7,334 nucleotides of DNA, taken from NCBI GenBank assembly GCA_025451595.1, contig JANWKD010000037.1:1-7334 (forward strand), read 5' to 3'. Numbering within the stretch: the stretch's first letter is position 1; every line of letters starts with the position of its first letter. The DNA comes from Candidatus Babeliales bacterium. GTDB taxonomy: Bacteria > Babelota > Babeliae > Babelales > JANWKD01. Positions 1 to 5,923 of this stretch are shown here, in pieces. Under the pieces are notes generated by a model, which was not told the origin of the DNA, did no database searches, and saw only the letters and a program-made list of their open reading frames with translations. A program made the position numbers and the translations under genes.

Positions 1-162
1 ACTCGAATTCATTACACTAATAGCTACTAAAATTAAACAAAAAAAACTAAATGACTTATTCATACAGAAATCCTATTTTATAACACTAAATAAATATTAC
101 TATTATAATTATACAGACTCTATTAAATAGTTCAAATGGTCATAATTTTGACTGGTAAAGTC
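1..162. other. AT-rich intergenic stretch downstream of the first secreted-protein gene
   Basis: Very AT-rich sequence with short A and T runs and no credible open reading frame. It lies 3' of the minus-strand gene ending at 163. It does not resemble the leader found upstream of the two paralogues, so the tandem duplication appears to stop at about 163. I looked for a rho-independent terminator serving the minus-strand gene and found only short AT-only palindromes (for example around 122-129) without a U tract. Confidence 0.5.
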
Positions 163-948
163 CTATTTTTTCCACCAGGAAAAGAAGCCTATTATTCGAG
201 CAAAAAAAGATTTTGATTTATCTTTATATTGAACATCATCAACAATGTTATAAATTCCTTTCTTCTCTTTAATTAACTCTTTGCATTTTTCTTGAATTTC
301 ATCGGAATAACGACCTATAAAAAATTCTTCAATAGGAGACGTATTAATAAAACATAATTTTGGATCATTTTCATCTGCTTCAGCCGATTGCAATGATTCT
401 TCTATACATTCTGGTAATTTTTTATTGAGTAAATACGAATACTTCAATTCAGAAGCCTTCTTAAATATATTTCTCCACCATCTTTCTTTTTCACTCATAA
501 TTTTTTTTCTCTTTAATAATTGATCACGGACTATCTTGTTTGCTACTTCTTCTTGAATACCGGGCTGTGTAACAATAAAATTCTTTATTGCGTTGAAATC
601 TTTAACTTCAATTTTTTCGTTATTAAATGTACATGACTGACTTAAGACCCCTAATAACGCCGCAATATAATCTCCGCTTTTTATATTCCTTGGATGAGTT
701 TTAATACAACCTCCATCTTTATGATCGTGGTTTAATTCGCATTTCCACATTTCTGATTCTCGAGCTATTGGCCTTTTTGTCAGCGCAAGTGTACTTCCAT
801 ACAATTCTTTTGCATTTATCATCTTTAATGCATCAAAAGCCTTCTGATTATTAAATGTATTTCTATCCTCTGCTAAAATGATGCTTTGCTTCATTGCGTA
901 ACTATGAGCGAATAAAATTAAATTCAAAAAAATAAATTGAATAATCAT
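163..948 (-). CDS. Putative secreted protein, tandem paralogue 1 (unknown function)
   Basis: I do not recognise this 261-residue protein. Residues 1-18 look like a signal peptide: an aliphatic and aromatic core ending in Ser-Tyr-Ala, a plausible signal peptidase I site. The n-region has no lysine or arginine, which is atypical. The start is fixed, because an in-frame TAG lies four codons upstream, and only a weak AGG about 8 bases upstream could serve as ribosome binding site. Features shared with the neighbour at 1062-1895 are a Trp68-x-Cys70 followed by His74-Asp75-His76 and Cys81; an Ile-Ala-Ala-Leu-Leu-Gly block ending in Ser-Cys106 (about 95-106); a Pro-Ile-Glu-x-Phe-Phe segment (about 205-210); and the tail SFFARIIGFFSWW (247-259) followed by Lys-Lys. 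The middle (about 140-200) is basic and poorly conserved. If exported, the conserved cysteines could form disulfides or, with the histidines, bind a metal. Function unknown; secretion is inference. Confidence 0.8.
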   Translation of the reverse strand: MIIQFIFLNLILFAHSYAMKQSIILAEDRNTFNNQKAFDALKMINAKELYGSTLALTKRPIARESEMWKCELNHDHKDGGCIKTHPRNIKSGDYIAALLGVLSQSCTFNNEKIEVKDFNAIKNFIVTQPGIQEEVANKIVRDQLLKRKKIMSEKERWWRNIFKKASELKYSYLLNKKLPECIEESLQSAEADENDPKLCFINTSPIEEFFIGRYSDEIQEKCKELIKEKKGIYNIVDDVQYKDKSKSFFARIIGFFSWWKK

Positions 949-1066
949 ATGATAAGCCTATTGTTTTTTGACCAAAAGAATATTATTACTATTCAAAGTA
1001 TACAAGAATTCCATAGTGATTCAATTGATGATTTTTCCCAAATTGAGCTTATCTAAAAATTCTATT
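917..1066. repeat. Duplicated gene-start/leader repeat, copy 1
   Basis: Copy of the segment at 1864-2013. It covers the first codons of the minus-strand gene, the translation start, the promoter and the rest of the leader, up to the CTATT at 1062-1066 that begins the 3' end of the next gene. Aligned by eye, 949-1061 and 1896-2008 are both 113 bases long, need no gaps and differ at about 7 positions. It forms the right-hand part of an approximately 0.9-kb tandem gene duplication (units 163-1061 and 1062-2008). Confidence 0.85.
997..1024 (-). promoter_or_regulatory. Predicted sigma70-type promoter of paralogue 1
   Basis: On the minus strand a TTGAAT -35 box (1019-1024) is separated by 16 bases from a TATACT -10 box (997-1002). 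This predicts a transcript start near 990 and a leader of roughly 40 bases before the ATG at 948. The same boxes with the same 16-base spacer recur upstream of paralogue 2, and this shared preservation is the main support. It is a prediction from sequence only. Confidence 0.5.
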
Positions 1067-1895
1067 TTCTCCACCAGGAAAAGAATCCTATTATTCGGGC
1101 AAAAAAAGATTTGGGTTTTTCAATAGTCTGATCAGTTACCGATTTAGTACGATCAACTATAGTATACATTCGGTTCGCAATTTTAAATAATTCGTTGTAT
1201 TTTTTTTGTACTTCAAAGTGTTGGATTGTTTCTTTGCGACTTCTAGCAGAAACTCTTTTCCGGTTCATTCTCTGCTCGCGTTTTTCTTGAATTTCATCGA
1301 AATGATAAACTATGAAAAAATCTTCTATAGGTTGCGTATCAATGAAGTATAGTAGCGGACAATTTTTATCCTGTTCAACTGATTGCAATAATTCTTCAAT
1401 ATAATCTGATAATTCTTTCTGAACCGACCAAAGAAGAGATTGCTTAAATGTTGTCGTTGATGCTCGTTCACGCACGTCTTTATTTGCTGCTTTTTTTTGA
1501 ACAATCGGTTGCTCCAGAATAAAATCCTTTATTTTATTGGAATCATTAACGTTAATTCTCCCCTTATTAGCGGTACACGATTGACTTAAAACCCCTAATA
1601 ATGCCGCAATGTATTTTCTGCTTTTACTATTCTTTAGACACACTTGTAAACAAAGATCACCTTTCATTTCGGTATGATCATGTTTTAAGCTGCAGCCCCA
1701 TTCTTTTGAAAAATCATTTACCGATTGGTTCGGAAACACCAATATGTTTGGTTTCTGTATTAAATCAAAAGCTTCTTGATTTTTCCGAGAATTGTGTATC
1801 AATACTTCAAGAACTTCGCAACGAGGAGGTTGATTTTTCGTCCCATAACTATTTACCACTAACATTAAATTCAAAAAAATAAATTGAATAATCAT
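1062..1895 (-). CDS. Putative secreted protein, tandem paralogue 2 (unknown function)
   Basis: This 277-residue protein is a paralogue of the 163-948 product and is not otherwise recognised. The first ten residues are identical to paralogue 1, and the hydrophobic N-terminus ends in Asn-Ser-Tyr-Gly, a weaker cleavage site. An in-frame TAG two codons before the ATG fixes the start. Conserved elements are Trp66-x-Cys68, His72-Asp73-His74, Cys82, a Tyr-Ile-Ala-Ala-Leu-Leu-Gly block to Ser-Cys107, Pro-Ile-Glu-Asp-Phe-Phe (about 189-194), Asp-Glu-Ile-Gln-Glu (about 200-204), and the tail SFFARIIGFFSWW (263-275) followed by Arg-Lys. It has extra cysteines at 26 and 86. Compared with paralogue 1 it is shorter around residues 143-160 but carries an added basic, probably helical stretch (about 205-245, rich in Arg, Lys, Glu and Gln). 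The gene has its own promoter copy, so the pair need not form one operon. Export and disulfide formation are inferred; function unknown. Confidence 0.8.
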   Translation of the reverse strand: MIIQFIFLNLMLVVNSYGTKNQPPRCEVLEVLIHNSRKNQEAFDLIQKPNILVFPNQSVNDFSKEWGCSLKHDHTEMKGDLCLQVCLKNSKSRKYIAALLGVLSQSCTANKGRINVNDSNKIKDFILEQPIVQKKAANKDVRERASTTTFKQSLLWSVQKELSDYIEELLQSVEQDKNCPLLYFIDTQPIEDFFIVYHFDEIQEKREQRMNRKRVSARSRKETIQHFEVQKKYNELFKIANRMYTIVDRTKSVTDQTIEKPKSFFARIIGFFSWWRK

Positions 1896-2013
1896 ATGCT
1901 AAACCTATTGTTGTCTGACCAAAAGAATATTATTACAATTCAAAGTATACAAGAACTCCATAATGATTCAATTGATGATTTTTCCCAAATTGAGCTTATC
2001 TAAAAATTCTATT
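1864..2013. repeat. Duplicated gene-start/leader repeat, copy 2
   Basis: Counterpart of 917-1066, in the same orientation. The match runs from the first codons of paralogue 2 through its promoter and ends at CTATT (2009-2013), after which the sequences part. In copy 1 that pentamer leads into coding sequence; here it leads into unrelated intergenic DNA. This defines the right-hand edge of the duplicated unit. Confidence 0.85.
1944..1971 (-). promoter_or_regulatory. Predicted sigma70-type promoter of paralogue 2
   Basis: On the minus strand TTGAAT (1966-1971), a 16-base spacer and TATACT (1944-1949) match the promoter of paralogue 1 exactly in both boxes. The spacers differ at only two positions. 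The predicted start lies about 40 bases before the ATG at 1895. Prediction from sequence and conservation between copies. Confidence 0.5.
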
Positions 2014-2349
2014 ACTATTAGTCAGCTTCATGCTTTATTGCTCCATAACCGGTACTCATTCCCCTCGATAATATTACTGGTTTTTTAAAAATTATTACTT
2101 ATACTGTTATACCGTCCTTATTTTTATTGGCAATTTACCCACATACCTTATCAAAGAATTTCGATGGTCGTTATTTATTGTACCTATACTCTATTGATCG
2201 ATACCGCTCATTATTTTGTTATTTATTTTCAATCAAGGACTCAACCACTATGAATGTGGCAATATATTGCAAATTAAAAATTAAATATCAAGGCTATATA
2301 CGTAACGTTATTTTCGATATCATTTTTACCGAAATCAAAGGAATACCAA
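2009..2349. other. Divergent intergenic region between the secreted pair and the ABC operon
   Basis: About 340 bases with no convincing gene. An 83-codon plus-strand frame (2127-2378) has no recognisable features and runs into the ABC ATPase gene in another frame, so I treat it as chance. The region should hold the promoter of the plus-strand operon, but I see no clear -35/-10 pair. TATACT at 2100-2105 and TATATA at 2295-2300 are possible -10 boxes without good -35 partners at normal spacing. An inverted repeat, AACCGGTA (2047-2054) with TACTGGTT (2075-2082, one G-T wobble), is followed by T residues to 2086. It could be a terminator remnant or chance. Confidence 0.4.
2337..2342 (+). promoter_or_regulatory. 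Shine-Dalgarno site of the ABC ATPase gene
   Basis: AAAGGA lies 7 bases before the ATG at 2350. It supports that start, which is also where similarity to ABC ATPases begins (hydrophobic strand then Leu-x-Lys-x-Tyr). It argues against translation continuing from the overlapping upstream frame. Confidence 0.65.
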
Positions 2350-3306
2350 ATGTCTTCTATTGCAGTAGACGTTCGTGATTTATGTAAAATCTATAACCCC
2401 TATCAAGCAAAACCCTTTATCGCCGTGGATAACCTGAATGTATCCATACCGCAAGGCCAAGTTGTAGGCTTTTTAGGACCGAATGGTGCCGGTAAAACGA
2501 CAACCGTTAAAATGATCTGTGGATTAATTACCCCTACAAAAGGAAATATTTATCTACATGGTTATCATATTAATAAAAATCGCAATCATGCAATGCAACA
2601 AATTGGCGTCGTGCTCGAAGGTGCTCGCAATATTTATTGGCAACTGAGTGCTTGGCAAAACCTGCGGTATTATGGTCGATTAAAAGGAACACCAAGCAAA
2701 TTGCTTTCTTTACGCGCTGAAGAATTACTCAAAGAGCTTGATTTATGGGATAGACGTCATGAGCTCGTTGGCGAATTGTCTCGGGGCTTACAACAACGCG
2801 TTGCGGTGGCTTGTTCACTCATCGCTAATCCTCCCATTATTATTTTAGATGAGCCCACACTGGCTCTGGACATACAATCGGCCCATATGATACAACAGTG
2901 GATACAATATTTAGCTGAAGCACAGCAAAAAACAATTATTATTACCACTCATCAATTAGATATTGCAGAGCAAATATGTAAACGAGTAATAATTATGAAT
3001 AAAAGCAAACTTATTGCTGACAAATCGGTTGATGAACTGATCCAATTATACAAGGATGATTATTATCAAATAATTATTCAGGGAATAGCCACGAGCGAAA
3101 CAATAAAGAAATTTGATCAATTTACCATTACCTATGAAGAAAATAAAACTATTTTATGCGGACCTCTGAAAAAAACAGAACAACTGTATCCCTTAATTGA
3201 CATTCTTAAGGCAAAAGGGTTAGCTTTGCTTTCTGCGACAAAGATAAATAAAAATCTAGAAGATATTTTTCTTCAACTTATCAATGATAAGGAAACCATT
3301 CTATGA
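2350..3306 (+). CDS. ABC-2 type transporter, ATP-binding protein
   Basis: A 318-residue cytoplasmic ATPase that would power the membrane partner encoded next to it. Motifs in order: Walker A GPNGAGKT (43-50); at the Q-loop position the segment VLEGARNIYWQLS (88-100), with Glu90 where many ABC ATPases have Gln; a signature motif LSRGLQQR (143-150) in place of LSGGQ; Walker B with Asp167-Glu168; D-loop LALD (171-174); and switch His201 in TTHQLD. The catalytic residues are intact. From memory, the VLEGxRNIYW variant occurs in a subgroup of ABC-2 (drug/polysaccharide export type) ATPases, so the Glu is probably typical of the subgroup. Residues after about 225 form the C-terminal extension usual for this group. 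The stop overlaps the permease start by four bases (ATGA), indicating translational coupling. The substrate cannot be read from the sequence. Confidence 0.93.
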   Translation: MSSIAVDVRDLCKIYNPYQAKPFIAVDNLNVSIPQGQVVGFLGPNGAGKTTTVKMICGLITPTKGNIYLHGYHINKNRNHAMQQIGVVLEGARNIYWQLSAWQNLRYYGRLKGTPSKLLSLRAEELLKELDLWDRRHELVGELSRGLQQRVAVACSLIANPPIIILDEPTLALDIQSAHMIQQWIQYLAEAQQKTIIITTHQLDIAEQICKRVIIMNKSKLIADKSVDELIQLYKDDYYQIIIQGIATSETIKKFDQFTITYEENKTILCGPLKKTEQLYPLIDILKAKGLALLSATKINKNLEDIFLQLINDKETIL

Positions 3307-4085
3307 ATGCAGCTCTCGCAATTTTTAATGAAGTAAAAAAGGGGTTGTATATCAATTGGTATTATCGATTTAATTTAGTCAATGAGTTCATTGCATTAAG
3401 TATTGATTTCATTGGCATGATATACCTTATGAATTATAATCAGTCGAACGTAGAAGGATATGGAGAGTCTTTATTAGGGTATATAATTTGGGTATACGCT
3501 TCATATATTTTAGAGGCAAGCTACCAACTCACGCTGGAAGGAAGAAGTGGCACGCTCGAGCATATGTATATGAGCCCTATGCCCCCGGTTATTATTTTTA
3601 TCGGAAATACCTGCTCCATACTGGCATCATGCACTATTTTAATAACTATTATGAGTATTTTTATTGTATTTATTGGTAATATTGCATTCCCCTTTGCGTG
3701 GGCGGGGATACCAATTTTCTTTCTTACGTTATTGGGTCTTATCGGATTTGGATTATCTATTGCAGGTGCGGCATTATTATACAAAAATGTGTATGGCTTG
3801 GTATACTTAATCTCCACTGCTCTTTTTTATTTGGATGGCTCGATGGCACCTATTGATAATCTTCCCGCTGGCATACAATTAATAGCAAAAAGCTTACCTA
3901 CCACCCAAGGAATTGCAATTTTAAGAAATATTATTTTTCATCAAAAAACTATTGCCGATATCTGGAGCGATGGTTCTTTGGTTGCTGTGTGCCTTAACTC
4001 TGCGTTTTATTTAATCAGCGGATTAATCATTTTTAGGTATTGCGAAGTTCAAGCGAAAATACAAGGTAAATTAGGCTTATATTAA
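3303..4085 (+). CDS. ABC-2 type transporter, permease protein
   Basis: A 260-residue integral membrane protein with about six hydrophobic segments (roughly 25-43, 55-75, 96-127, 134-160, 162-180 and 225-246), the usual plan for a single-domain ABC-2 permease that works as a dimer. Residues 79-92 (EGRSGTLEHMYMSP) match the amphipathic motif after the second membrane segment of ABC-2 permeases, where Gly-Thr-Leu-Glu and Ser-Pro are typical. The ATG lies within the ATPase stop (ATGA), with AAGGA at 3289-3293 nine bases upstream. It should pair with the 2350-3306 ATPase as an exporter. Candidate cargoes for the family include drugs, lipids and polysaccharides; neither gene nor neighbours point to one. 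Confidence 0.9.
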   Translation: MNAALAIFNEVKKGLYINWYYRFNLVNEFIALSIDFIGMIYLMNYNQSNVEGYGESLLGYIIWVYASYILEASYQLTLEGRSGTLEHMYMSPMPPVIIFIGNTCSILASCTILITIMSIFIVFIGNIAFPFAWAGIPIFFLTLLGLIGFGLSIAGAALLYKNVYGLVYLISTALFYLDGSMAPIDNLPAGIQLIAKSLPTTQGIAILRNIIFHQKTIADIWSDGSLVAVCLNSAFYLISGLIIFRYCEVQAKIQGKLGLY

Positions 4086-4088
4086 GGA
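4084..4088 (+). promoter_or_regulatory. Shine-Dalgarno site of the HAD-like gene
   Basis: AAGGA overlaps the last two bases of the permease stop codon and sits 5 bases before the ATG at 4094. The compact arrangement implies that the HAD-like protein is translated from the transporter mRNA. Confidence 0.65.
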
Positions 4089-4093
4089 TATTT

Positions 4094-4540
4094 ATGAAGA
4101 TACAGCCAACTCACATTGTTTTTGATATTAAAGGAGTTCTTATTGAAAAAAGTTCTAACGGTTATACCGTTATTCCAGAAGGCTTAGATATCTTAACGAG
4201 ATGCCATGCTATCAAGGATAATAACGGATTGCAATTACATACCTTATACGCCCTTTCAAATGCAAAAGAAGAAGTGCTTCAGAAATGGCAACTCGATTTT
4301 CCTCATATTTTTCATAGATTCAATGGAATTGTCATATCCGATCAGATTGGCTATAAAAAACCTGATCATAGAATATATCAACATTTGTTGCAAACATACC
4401 AACTTAATCCCAATCATTGTATTTATATTGACGATTCATACGAAAATGTTATCGCAGCGCAAAATATAGGATTTGTCGCTTTGCATTGCACAAGCCACAC
4501 TACAATCGTAGAACATCTTAAAAATTTAAACGTTCTATAA
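4094..4540 (+). CDS. Short HAD-superfamily protein, probably cap-reduced
   Basis: A 148-residue protein with HAD fold landmarks. Motif I is FDIKGVL with candidate nucleophile Asp11; motif II is ALSN with Ser55; motif III is GYKKPD with Lys88 or Lys89; motif IV is YIDDS with Asp113-Asp114. The C-terminal half (GYKKPDHRIYQ, then IDDSYENVIAAQNIGF) resembles the subfamily-I HAD hydrolases near YihX and epoxide-hydrolase-like proteins. Two oddities stand out. The residue two after the nucleophile, normally the Asp general acid/base, is Lys13; some relatives have Gly here. Only about 44 residues separate motifs I and II, too few for a normal helical C1 cap. It may act on a large or protein-borne phosphate, or have lost normal phosphatase activity. 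It is the third gene of the ABC operon, 8 bases after the permease. Superfamily assignment is firm; activity and substrate are not. Confidence 0.82.
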   Translation: MKIQPTHIVFDIKGVLIEKSSNGYTVIPEGLDILTRCHAIKDNNGLQLHTLYALSNAKEEVLQKWQLDFPHIFHRFNGIVISDQIGYKKPDHRIYQHLLQTYQLNPNHCIYIDDSYENVIAAQNIGFVALHCTSHTTIVEHLKNLNVL

Positions 4541-5225
4541 GTTTTTTTCGCTGCCGGACTATACAATAAACATACGGAACAATCAATATTCGTAATAAAC
4601 CAAATAAACCAAACGTTACCATAAACGGGGTAGAAAAAAGAGCATCAAGTGAATGAGACATTGATAATTGATATCCCACAAGCACATATGCAAATGAGAT
4701 AGGTAATATTCCAATTGATGTAGTCCAGATAAAAGTCTTTAATGGCAATACGGTCAACCCTGACAACGTATTGACTAAGAAAAAAGGAAATATTGCTATC
4801 AAACGAACGCCTAATAAATATGCATAACCTTGCGCTGCCAGTTCTCTATTAAAACGCATTGCTTGTTGAGGATATTTATTTTGCACAAAAGATTTAAAAA
4901 AGTACCGTGATGCAATAAATAGGATAGTAGCGCCCACAGTTGCGGCAATATTGGCATAAAGCAATCCTGGTATCAGTCCAAAAAAAACCCCTCCCGCAAT
5001 TAAAAAAAATGAGGACCCTGGCATGGCACAAGCTGATGCAATGATATACAATGCCATATAACAAAAAACTGAAAAAAAATACCGTTCACTTATTATTTTT
5101 TGTAACGTATTCATATTTGCTTTGATATATGAAATAGTACAGCAATCAAAAACACGCGTTGAATAGATAATAAAAACTATAAACAGAAAAATAATAAAAA
5201 AAATTAACTTTTTATTCGTTCTCAT
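4518..5225 (-). CDS. TVP38/TMEM64 (VTT/DedA-superfamily) membrane protein
   Basis: A 235-residue inner-membrane protein. It has an N-terminal membrane anchor (about 6-22) and then the VTT core: Met-Pro69-Gly70 and an Ala-Gly-Gly-x-x-Phe-Gly stretch (77-83) in the first re-entrant region, Arg107 after the next helix, then LGVRLIAIFPFFLVN (138-152) with Arg141, Pro147 and Asn152, and FIWTTSIGILP (165-175). These positions match the conserved pattern of TVP38/TMEM64 proteins. Members of the wider superfamily have been linked to lipid scrambling or undecaprenyl-phosphate recycling and to membrane homeostasis; which applies here is unknown. The basic C-terminus should be cytoplasmic. The start at 5225 overlaps the end of the upstream homologue by 14 bases and has no good Shine-Dalgarno, suggesting translational coupling. 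Its last 23 bases overlap the converging HAD-like gene. Confidence 0.87.
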   Translation of the reverse strand: MRTNKKLIFFIIFLFIVFIIYSTRVFDCCTISYIKANMNTLQKIISERYFFSVFCYMALYIIASACAMPGSSFFLIAGGVFFGLIPGLLYANIAATVGATILFIASRYFFKSFVQNKYPQQAMRFNRELAAQGYAYLLGVRLIAIFPFFLVNTLSGLTVLPLKTFIWTTSIGILPISFAYVLVGYQLSMSHSLDALFSTPFMVTFGLFGLLRILIVPYVYCIVRQRKKLIERLNF

Positions 5226-5910
5226 GAGTTTGTTTATTCTTTTGAAAATATTGCATTAACATAGGAAGAAATGTCACGCAAGCCAATAAAAAGAACGCGA
5301 TCAGAACGGGATAAGAAAGAATCTCTTTGGGTGAATTAATATGTAATATTTTTTTTCCCGCGAACGTATAAATAAGCATGCCAGGTGTTATACCTATTAT
5401 AGAAGACCATATAAAAGTCCACATGCTCATAGTGGATAATGCTGCAAGCATAGTAATTATTGGTAATGGTGTTACTGGAAATAATTGTAAAGAAATAAGG
5501 AACATAATACCATTTGTTTCAAATTGTTTATTCAACTTTTGATAGGTTGGTCCATATTTTTTTATTAAATAATCACGAAATAAAAACCTAAAGAGCAAAA
5601 AGCTTAATATTGAACCTAGTATAAAACCAATTAAACAATATATGAATGCAAAAAACGTTGAAAAAAAATAGCCCGCAATAAGATTAAATATTATGGTAAC
5701 TGGTAGCAATAACACAATCGCGGCGGTATACAACGTAATAAAAGAAATTACTGATAGAAGATAATTATTTGCGATCAGAGCTTCTAAATATTCTCTGTGT
5801 TGCAGAATATATGAAAGATTTATTTTTTGGCGCAACCCAAAATATTCAATGAACACAATTGCCATTACAATAGCAAAAACTATCAGTCCTCGTTTCACAA
5901 TTTTTAGCAT
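5212..5910 (-). CDS. Divergent TVP38/TMEM64-like membrane protein
   Basis: A 232-residue membrane protein colinear with its downstream neighbour: an N-terminal anchor (about 8-24), Pro70 and an Ile-Ala-Gly-Tyr-Phe-Phe stretch (78-83), Arg108, ISLQLFPVTPLP (139-150), then FIWSSIIGITPG (166-177). It is a weaker family match. Gln142 replaces the usual Arg and Thr153 the usual Asn in the second conserved block, while the Pro residues and the Phe/Gly/Pro motif remain. This suggests an ancient duplication followed by specialisation, perhaps forming a hetero-oligomer with the neighbour. The two reading frames overlap by 14 bases. The start at 5910 has AAAGGA at the right distance. It lies 60 bases downstream of sufS on the same strand, so it may be co-transcribed with it. 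Biochemical role unknown. Confidence 0.8.
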   Translation of the reverse strand: MLKIVKRGLIVFAIVMAIVFIEYFGLRQKINLSYILQHREYLEALIANNYLLSVISFITLYTAAIVLLLPVTIIFNLIAGYFFSTFFAFIYCLIGFILGSILSFLLFRFLFRDYLIKKYGPTYQKLNKQFETNGIMFLISLQLFPVTPLPIITMLAALSTMSMWTFIWSSIIGITPGMLIYTFAGKKILHINSPKEILSYPVLIAFFLLACVTFLPMLMQYFQKNKQTHENE

Positions 5911-5917
5911 AGCCTTT

Positions 5918-5923
5918 TCCTTT
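5918..5923 (-). promoter_or_regulatory. Shine-Dalgarno site of the first VTT gene
   Basis: On the minus strand AAAGGA ends 7 bases before the ATG at 5910 and fixes that start. It directly adjoins the 3' arm of the inverted repeat at 5923-5967. Confidence 0.65.

Noticed and set aside
100..160. Rho-independent terminator after secreted paralogue 1
   Set aside because: Only short AT-rich palindromes such as CTATTAAATAG and an imperfect GTCA/TGAC pair; no stable stem followed by a U tract on the minus strand.
1601..1882. 93-codon plus-strand frame antisense to secreted paralogue 2
   Set aside because: It lies wholly inside the minus-strand gene and has no family features. The minus-strand frame is supported by conservation with paralogue 1.
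163..1895. Toxin-antitoxin, immunity pair or bacteriocin system linked to the ABC exporter
   Set aside because: The two proteins are paralogues with signal-peptide-like starts, not a small toxin with its antidote. The exporter operon is divergent with its own start signals, and no peptidase domain or double-glycine leader is present.
163..2013. Insertion sequence or mobile element as the source of the repeat
   Set aside because: No transposase, no terminal inverted repeats and no target-site duplication. The repeat is direct and consists of gene plus promoter, as in a simple tandem duplication.
2127..2378. 83-codon plus-strand open frame upstream of the ABC ATPase
   Set aside because: No recognisable domain, no good ribosome site, and it overlaps the well-supported ATPase start in another frame; composition looks like random AT-rich sequence.
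2350..2800. Glu90 in place of the Q-loop Gln as evidence of an inactive ATPase
   Set aside because: The surrounding VLEGARNIYW sequence looks like a standing variant of an ABC-2 ATPase subgroup, and Walker A, Walker B, signature and switch His are intact.
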